Assembly: GCA_902702965.1 (NCBI GenBank)
Contig: CACRXP010000045.1
Coordinates: 1,655,973 to 1,719,972, forward strand
Length of the DNA stretch: 64,000 nucleotides
Reading direction: 5' to 3'
Source: Spirometra erinaceieuropaei
Lineage: Eukaryota; Platyhelminthes; Cestoda; Diphyllobothriidea; Diphyllobothriidae
The notes under the pieces were generated by a model, which was not told where the DNA came from, did not search any database, and saw only the letters and a list, made by a program, of their open reading frames with translations. Below, piece after piece: positions 57,770-64,000 of this stretch. The first letter of the stretch is position 1; each line of letters starts with the position of its first letter. Made by a program: the position numbers and the translations under genes.

Positions 57770-58890
57770 TGGGATACAATTTAAAGTTTATTGAAAGGTT
57801 AATTCCAGCAATCTGTCTGGTCACACTGATAGGACTGGAGTTCCTGAGATTTGGCCTTTCGTCCCGTTTGTGTATGCACCGGTAAAGGGAGTTAAACGGG
57901 TGCCCATTGGCTTCGAACACCCGTCGAATGTATTGTAGTTCAGCATTCTTGTCTTCCGGCTCACTGGAGTGCGTCGCAGCGTGCCGATCGAGCATCCTTA
58001 TAGAACTGTATTTGTGGCTGATTGGGGAATTGCTATTTAAATTCAGTACTTGCGTCGTATTTGTCGTTTTCCTGAGAACTTTAGTCTTTAAGGCAGCACA
58101 TCCTTTGCAGCATATGATGACATCCACGAAAGCCAGCTAGTTAATTTCTTTTCCCTTCATAGTAAATTTTATTTCTAGGAAAACAGCTTTAAGACTTTTT
58201 TAAATGCTCGCAAGTGATCCCGGTCGATAACGACGAAAGCATCACCCGCGCACCAGGCCCTGAATTTCGGTCTGGAGTATTGGAAGACCAGCGACTCTAG
58301 CCGTTGCAGAACGGCCTTGGAGATGAGTTCCGAAATCGGCGACTTCATTGAAGCACCTTTCACCTGCTCGTAAACTGTTTATTTAAACGCGAAGTACGTC
58401 TAAGACAGAACTTCAGCAGCCGGAGAACATGGGCGGGTCCAAGACGATTTTGCGTCTCATTGTGTTTACTTCATAAGCGTAGCTCGATGGTCTCGATTGC
58501 CAATCCTGGGGAATAGAATTAAAGATGGACGTAACATCCGAAGATACCATGACCTCGTTTGGCAGGAGTTTCTCTATCACCCTGGACGGAAAATGCTGTT
58601 TTTGAGTGGAAGGCGGGGATGGTGATGCTGGTGACATATCCCGTGAGATATCCCGCAGGTCGGCAAACGACTGGTTCCCAAGAAAGCAGCGTTTGGTTTG
58701 TCCATTCTGTGTAGGCGGTCATAACATTCTATCAACCGAAGGAGTTTTGCGATTCGGGTTGACAGATAGGGGGTGAGATACGAGTTAACCCTCGGAAATG
58801 AAATTTCCCTCAAGTACTAGTAAGTGACTGGGGCCTCAGGTGGGCAGCAGATATTCACACTGTGCCAACGAACACTGCGCGTTCTCGAAT
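57770..58890 (-). pseudogene. PLE family 1 reverse transcriptase, decayed
   Basis: The minus strand contains the RT palm of a PLE in three frames. LREIS...NSYLTP...RIAKLLRLI and FLGTSRLPTCGISHG lie near 58800-58650. Motif A appears as VMVSSDVTSIFNSIP near 58505-58552. The next block is MKSPISELISKAVLQRLESL, and motif C is AWCAGDAFVVI near 58239-58256, where the expected YxDD has become CAGD. After it come LKTKVLRKTTNTTQVLNLNS and AELQYIRRVFEANGHP, ending near the linker. The lost catalytic Asp plus frameshifts make it inactive. It overlaps in content with 56125-57085, so the two are separate insertions. Confidence 0.82.
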
Positions 58891-59261
58891 TTTTGGCCCC
58901 AGGGTCTAAAAAATCCCGCGCATACTAGTGAACAATAATCAGGGTGCGCTACAGACTGAATGGCGTAATTTACTCACAATTCACCGGCACCAGAATTAGA
59001 CAGTTGTTCAGGAGGCCAATCGAGAGTTTGATATCGTTCTCAGGCATCTGACGCCCTTTGTATGAGGTCTCGAATGGCAATCCTGAAGGGGCACTTCGAT
59101 CACTCGCCTGGGATGTTGGAAGGCTGACACTTCCTCGCCGCTCCCTAGTTTACCCGAGGTCTATATGAAACATATTTCGGCAGTTCGAAGGGCAGGGGTT
59201 TAAAATCGTTCACCTGACAGTTCAACCGTCGTTTAGGACGATACCCACCGCGTGCTCCACG
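58891..59261. other. Unassigned
   Basis: No feature recognised; frames overlapping into the orphan repeat are unsupported. Confidence 0.4.
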
Positions 59262-59640
59262 GCAAGGTGAAGGAGGCACGGTAACTTGTTCATAAGTTCG
59301 TTTATAGTGACCGTAGACTTGTACAACATCTGCCGCACTCTCTCCTCCCCTCTCGGCTGGGTAGGGTGCCAAGACAGAGTCACGAAGACCGGAGGTGGAG
59401 AAGGGCGCATACAGGTGGATGACAGGGCGCTCCACTCTACACTCCTGGTCTACACAGCAAATTACTAGTATTTTAACCAACATTAGCAACACCACAACGG
59501 GTCAGAAGGATGACTGGGGAGTCGTGCTCACGACCTGTATACCCAGCGGAAGCGCAAGCGCATCTATTGGCAGGGAACCAGGTGTCAGAGAACTGCTGGC
59601 GCATACCGGGCTGCGAGGACCATGGTATAGCAAACGCTAA
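59262..59640. repeat. Orphan interspersed repeat R3, copy 3
   Basis: Contains CATCTGCCGCACTCTCTCC, AAGACCGGAGGTGGA, GATGACTGGGGAGTC, GCTCACGACCTGTATACCC, GCAAGCGCATCTATTGGCAG and GGCTGCGAGGACCATGG in the same order as the other two copies. It ends near GCAAACGCTAACAG. Confidence 0.7.
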
Positions 59641-59761
59641 CAGACCTTGTTTATAACCGCCCATCCGAAGCATCGGACACAAGCAAACACAACGACGCAT
59701 TACAGGAAACTGTAACGAGGGAGGAGCTTCAAACACTGGTAAAAGTGTAATCATCCGATGT

Positions 59762-59812
59762 TAAAGGATCCATATCTGGATTCAGTCTCAGAGAAGTTAG
59801 CAGATAAAGTTA
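59762..59812 (-). mobile_element. Small PLE family 1 tail fragment
   Basis: GGATCC, ATTCAGTCTCAGAGA and AGTTAGCAGATAAAG follow the same order as GGATCC, AATCCATCCTCAGAGA and CATTAGCAGATAAAG at 56182-56226. Only the hammerhead-side tail is recognisable. The minus frame at 60209-59898 above it cannot be tied to any family. Confidence 0.45.
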
Positions 59813-60242
59813 GCAAAAACACTCAGGGTCACTGGTACTGTTACCATTCAACCGCACATATAACGAAATGAGTAGCTTCGGTATTCTTCGCGGATAATCA
59901 TGCCTCACTTGCATTGGAGTTGTGAATCACAACTCTTTTATTGCCAGCGTTTGTGCCGGACGTGTGCGAAATTACTTTGTCCTGAGACGTGATGGTGCTC
60001 AAGGCCGTAAAGGAGTCTTTATCTGGGCCGTGACACTCGTCCCACTGCTGACTACTCACGCCGCCGTAGCAAACTCCGCAGAACGCACATCCTTTAAGTT
60101 GACACAAGCAGGCTGCCACAACGCCTGCATTTGTGCCGCCGTCAGCCGATTGACCCAAGTTGCGAACGTCTGCAGTTAATGCTCGACAGTCGGCGACGCG
60201 TGTACGCATCGCTGGTCTTTAGGTCTGCGTCGACCAAGAAAA

Positions 60243-60755
60243 TTAAACGCAAGAAAGGCGATCAAGATGCACCAATGGGGTTAGGACATCGTCTTTGCCA
60301 AAGTACCTATCATGCTTAGGGGTATAAGATAGTTTAATAGCATTTTTAATCTGACAGCACTGTTGGCTGTTTTCCGATATTACTCGTTTTTTTTTTCTCA
60401 TTATAAACATTGCCACGCGTTTTAAGGCCATCAAGGGATGCAAAAATGCGGGACTTGGAAGTCTGCCAACTGACGGGCAACTTGGTCCTCCTCCGCTCAG
60501 AACGGAGTCACGCAGCAATGGCACCTTTCTAATTTGACCTTCATGATACTCATACTCAGTTGGGAAACGAACCGATCCCTTGTTTCTGCGACACCCTGGT
60601 CCCTCATACGCCAGCAAGGCGCGTGCAGCATGCGTGGGCGGGCTGTTGAGCTTTGTCCCCCACTGCGTGCGATCCCGACTCTGGCCACCTTGGCCACGTA
60701 CTGGCATCGGGTTTAGGTTTTTTTGTGAAAGGAAAAAGTAAGGCAGATGTTGCAT
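60243..60755 (-). other. Unrecognised 170-codon open frame
   Basis: The longest open frame here that is not a microsatellite translation. It begins MQHLPYFFLSQKNLNPMPVR and is rich in Arg, Gly, Pro and Ser with no domain I recognise. Other frames on both strands are also partly open, as expected of a GC-richer repeat. I see no splice-site pattern or homologue to support a gene, and it may be part of an interspersed repeat. Confidence 0.25.
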
Positions 60756-62170
60756 AAGTCTACATTCATCAAAAACTAATTCTCGCGCAGTTCACCGTCT
60801 CTCAGCTCACCATTCTGCGAAGTGGATTTTTTAAATTCCCACGATGTCCGTCAATTCCACTGAACTTTGTGAGGTTAGGGATAAGTCAACCTGTCCAGCA
60901 GGCTTTTGGGAGCGAAACTAAAAGTGAGCGCGTGTACCCATTCATGTCCACTTTTGGACCTCACCAATGCGGAACGATCCGGTTAACGGAGGCGAAATCC
61001 ACTTCATCGCCTGCTCTGATTTTGCAGTGCCTTAGATTTGCGATGACCATCACGTGATGAGTGGTTTTTCCAACTACATTGTCCCAAATCTTACCCCCCC
61101 CCTCCCCTAGCTCTAGGGACCAAAGCCCGTTGACTTCGTCATGCGGGTGGCGTGGGGAAGCTGTGTTAATGACTTAGTAATCCTTGAGGCACTGTTAATT
61201 TTGTACATTTTAATTCCTTCATGTAACTTTATTGGCCTGACGAAGAACTACCGAAAACACGTTTGCCAACTTGACTTTTCCAGTGTAACATGGAAATATT
61301 TGCGGACATTTGCGTTTGTTTAAGTAGCTGGTGCCTATCCCGTCTCAAATAATAATATTTCAACATGTTTAAAATGTTTCAACTGTCCTGCTAAAACGGC
61401 TGATTGAGGCAGTACATGGGTTAAACCCGCAAGACAGGTAAATGGGGGCTTTCCCCCCCCTTGACAGTCCATTTCTGCGAAAGCGCGTTCCCGCTTCATG
61501 TGAACCTCAGACCTTTATAATAACTTAACATTAGTATTCTTCACTGACCCCAGATGAACTCTGAGGCAGCTGGGTCTTAAATTCATTGCACAAATTATAA
61601 AAAACGCCGGAATAAGCGAAATGTACGTACTATTTTGGACAAAAGGATGAGTATAGTTGACTATCGGTCAGAACAACCTTTTTAGGCTCGGTTAGCGAGG
61701 TGATGTTAAATACTTTTTACAGAAATTCTTACAAATCAGCGAAAATGCCGCGGAGCATTCACCTTCATTTCTGCATAAATACATATTAATTTACTACACT
61801 TCGAGCAGGCGTATAAGCTTGCCAAAGAGAGCTAATGAAATTTCAAATTACTGCCGACGCCAGCAGTTACGCATCAGTTTGCAGAATAATTTTCAGGGGC
61901 AGCGTTTAATTTGCTTTTTCTACCTGCTGCTGGCCAAAGTATGCATGGTTAAATTGATCATTTAAAAAGTCAATCCGACAAACACCTGTTTTCGGCAAAT
62001 CATCCTCAAGCCAAAACATTTACATAGAAGTTAATAATATAAGACGTTCACAGGATTAATAAGCGACTCAGAGTGTTATAAAAACCCATCGTTCCCACGC
62101 CATCCACATGATGAGTTCGGAGTACTATGATCATTGAGACAAGGAGGATGACAGACTGAGGTACGTAGAG
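60756..62170. other. Unassigned
   Basis: No gene or family repeat recognised. Only short frames (about 60 codons) occur. C-homopolymer runs lie near 61095 and 61455. Confidence 0.4.
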
Positions 62171-62176
62171 TACACA

Positions 62177-62580
62177 TCACTGTCGTCGGGGAGTTGGGCG
62201 GCATGCAAAACCATCTGGAGTCGGCTTTGGCCACGAACGACTAAGTGCCTGTGTCAACGTCTTCTGATAAAATAGCACTGAATTTTTCAGCCGTATAGCC
62301 ACTGCCTCGGCTGTTACTAGCACCCGTTGGCGTAGCCCTCTGTAAAAACCTGCTGGCGTCTGGTAGACAACCTGAAAGCCTGTCTTGACATCGATTCGGT
62401 TATTTGCAACAACAAGATGTGCAAAAATAGAACTCGAAATCGATCTGTTTTTAAATCTGCCTAGCCAGGCCAATATGTGCTCACGTACTCTCTTTTTCAG
62501 GCGTCTCCTTGTACGGCCAACGTATCCCTCTCCTAAGGATCAAGTGATTGAGTAAATACATCGATGTGGCCTGCAATGGT
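62177..62580 (-). pseudogene. PLE family 3-like GIY-YIG domain
   Basis: The minus strand reads RCIYSIT, a stop, then GEGYVGRTRRRLKKRVREHI near 62555-62480: a GIY-YIG domain in which the CxC cysteine region is damaged (TAG). The open frame 62473-62177 continues with FAHLVVANNRIDVKTGFQVV and VTAEAVAIRLKN, the usual C-terminus of this PLE group, and reaches the final ...SRSWP. No RT domain or hammerhead motif seen. Confidence 0.72.
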
Positions 62581-63325
62581 CGTGGGTTTTTACCTCCAAA
62601 GCCTAGGAAGGGGGAGTTTATGAAACATATGTGTAGATTCGCCGAGGGGGAAGTGTTAATGATTGCTGTCCTCAGACGTCATCTTACTAGGTTGCTTGCT
62701 GTGTCCCCTTGAAAAGTGATTCTTATAAGCGAGTCTTCCTTTTCTGCAGTTGTAATGGTAGGCTTTACATTAGGATCCTTAATATTTCGGAGGATAAAGT
62801 TGCCTGGGTACACGTTTTCGCGGAGTATTTTCTGCAGGTGCTAGAGTTCTTCACATCCACTCTTACACCAAATCAGACGGAGTTTCTGCCAGAAATTTTA
62901 CCCTGAAGTTCGCAAATTCATTTCTGAGAAAATTAGAAGGCTTAACTAGGTCTAATACAGTTAAAGTCTAACTGAAATCAGATCGCGTAAGAGGGTTTAA
63001 ATAACTTGTATGACAGTATTAAGTCAACAACCGCCAATTTGAAGAATATCCAGTTTGCTCGGAACTCATTCGCATTGTGATTTAGGTAGATCAAACGCAC
63101 CGCAGCTGTACCCGGGGTAAAGAGAACAGGCAGACACGACGACCTCTTTTTATAAAAGAATGCCCGCTTACTTTAAATACTGGCTGAAATGTCCCATCTA
63201 ATAACAAAAAGTCCATAGGATTGTCCAGTACATACATTCAGAAGAGTCTTCGGTAAGATGTGGTTATGTAGCCCCATGTGAGGAACACAGAGCTGTGGAG
63301 TTTGGGTAACTAGTAAGAGCTATCG
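62581..63325. other. Unassigned
   Basis: No feature recognised. Confidence 0.4.
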
Positions 63326-63590
63326 TTAGGGGATAGTTTTAGGGGTTGGGGTCAGGGGCTAGAGTTAGGGGGTTAGGGTTAGGGTTTATAGCAATTATTT
63401 CTCAACCACTCAAAGTACAACCACGCATTCCCAGTAGCTTTTCTTTTGCCTACAAATACTTGACCTCGTCGCCGGTGCGTTTCCCGGCCCCGCCTGTAAA
63501 AACCCCTATTACTGCCGGTCCCGTATTACAGGTAACCGGGGTTTGTTTACTTCAGGTGGGGCTACATAACCACATCTGACCGTTTAGTCT
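63326..63590. repeat. Telomere-like tract and head of the 43 kb repeat
   Basis: 63330-63392 contains TTAGGGG and TTAGGG units (GGGTTAGGGTTAGGG near 63370). 63505-63565 (CCCGTATTACAGGTAACCGGG, GTTTGTTTACTTC) matches the conserved head of the units at 43.3 and 44.2 kb. Here the telomere-like part comes before the head, the reverse of the order at 43 kb. Confidence 0.6.
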
Positions 63591-64000
63591 CCTAATCCAT
63601 GATTCACCGTCTTCATTCGTTAAAGCCGCATACACATGTGCGCTGAAGATGACGTATGCTAGTAGATCCCTTTATATAAACACCTCCATCTGCATTCAAC
63701 AGTAAGATGATGGACACATAGTGTAACGAAAAGCCGTCGAAACGAAGCGTAAACAGCAGATGTTTTTGTTGCATGGAGAGTCCCCGTCGCCTCTTATCAC
63801 GACGTACACTGTCGGTTGAATATTCTTAAAGAATAGGTGTGAAACTAACAAGACTAGGGTACGATACACACAGAGGTTAGCCAATGCAATGGTTGCTTAG
63901 CACCGACAAATCTTGCTGTTCTTGCCCATTTTAAATCATTCTGCCTTGTCTACGTCAATTTCCAAGCGCAAACATCTGTCGGGTTTATTTATTTTGTCAT
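63591..64000. other. Unassigned
   Basis: No feature recognised to the end of the window. Confidence 0.4.

Noticed and set aside
63346..63579. 77-codon plus frame near the window end
   Set aside because: It begins in a TTAGGG-like tract and runs into the repeat head seen at 43 kb.
1..64000. A defence island, operon or biosynthetic cluster
   Set aside because: There are no linked intact genes; the coding signal is one ALDH exon plus transposon remnants.

Overview
This is repeat-dominated metazoan nuclear DNA with almost no host coding sequence. Intron-type splice signals, a tRNA-like SINE, Tc1/mariner-type elements and several families of GIY-YIG Penelope-like retroelements (PLEs) all point to an animal. 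The PLE sequences and a LINE whose C-terminus carries C2H2 fingers resemble those known from flatworms, and I would guess a large-genome tapeworm of the diphyllobothriidean type. That is inference from repeat content; no marker gene is present. No bacterial operon, rRNA, tRNA gene, CRISPR array or viral gene was seen.

The only host gene evidence is one exon of an aldehyde dehydrogenase (ALDH1/2 type, minus strand, 55367-55689) with consensus splice sites at both ends. Much of the DNA around it is presumably intron.

Layout: 1-2855 unassigned; 2860-12060 a diverged tandem array of three ~2 kb units, the third split by a head-to-head PLE (10123-11692); 12130-17453 palindromic MITEs, direct repeats, an orphan repeat and a LINE 3' end; 18975-19670 SINEs; 20229-21219 an intact palindromic MITE; 23225-24066 a LINE RT fragment; 24140-28480 SINEs, a PLE GIY-YIG fragment, a decayed PLE tail and the orphan repeat; 29170-30710 a dead Tc1-like element; 31587-31935 another PLE fragment; 32715-36216 MITEs, one nested in another; 36606-39049 a 1.1-1.3 kb tandem duplication with an expanded ACC microsatellite; 40790-42360 a MITE split by a head-to-head PLE with a 12-bp target duplication; 43288-44890 telomere-like arrays inside TIR-bounded units; 46790-54107 more MITEs, including a second nested pair, and another head-to-head PLE; 54880-58890 a half MITE, the ALDH exon and PLE remains including an RT pseudogene; 59262-63590 orphan repeat, PLE GIY-YIG fragment and telomere-like sequence.

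The most interesting structure is the PLE set. At three loci two 5'-truncated copies lie head to head, so that both ends of the insertion carry the element's 3' tail, and each tail contains a hammerhead-ribozyme motif (CTGANGA ... GAAA ... TC/AGG with a short complementary stem I). The second signal is a population of ~0.95-1.0 kb MITEs that are palindromic almost end to end, flanked by TA, and could fold into very long hairpins if transcribed. Hammerheads in PLEs are already known. The repeated head-to-head geometry, a stop codon shared by both arms of one copy, and the nested and empty sites are what can be read directly here. All lengths and similarities were judged by eye.
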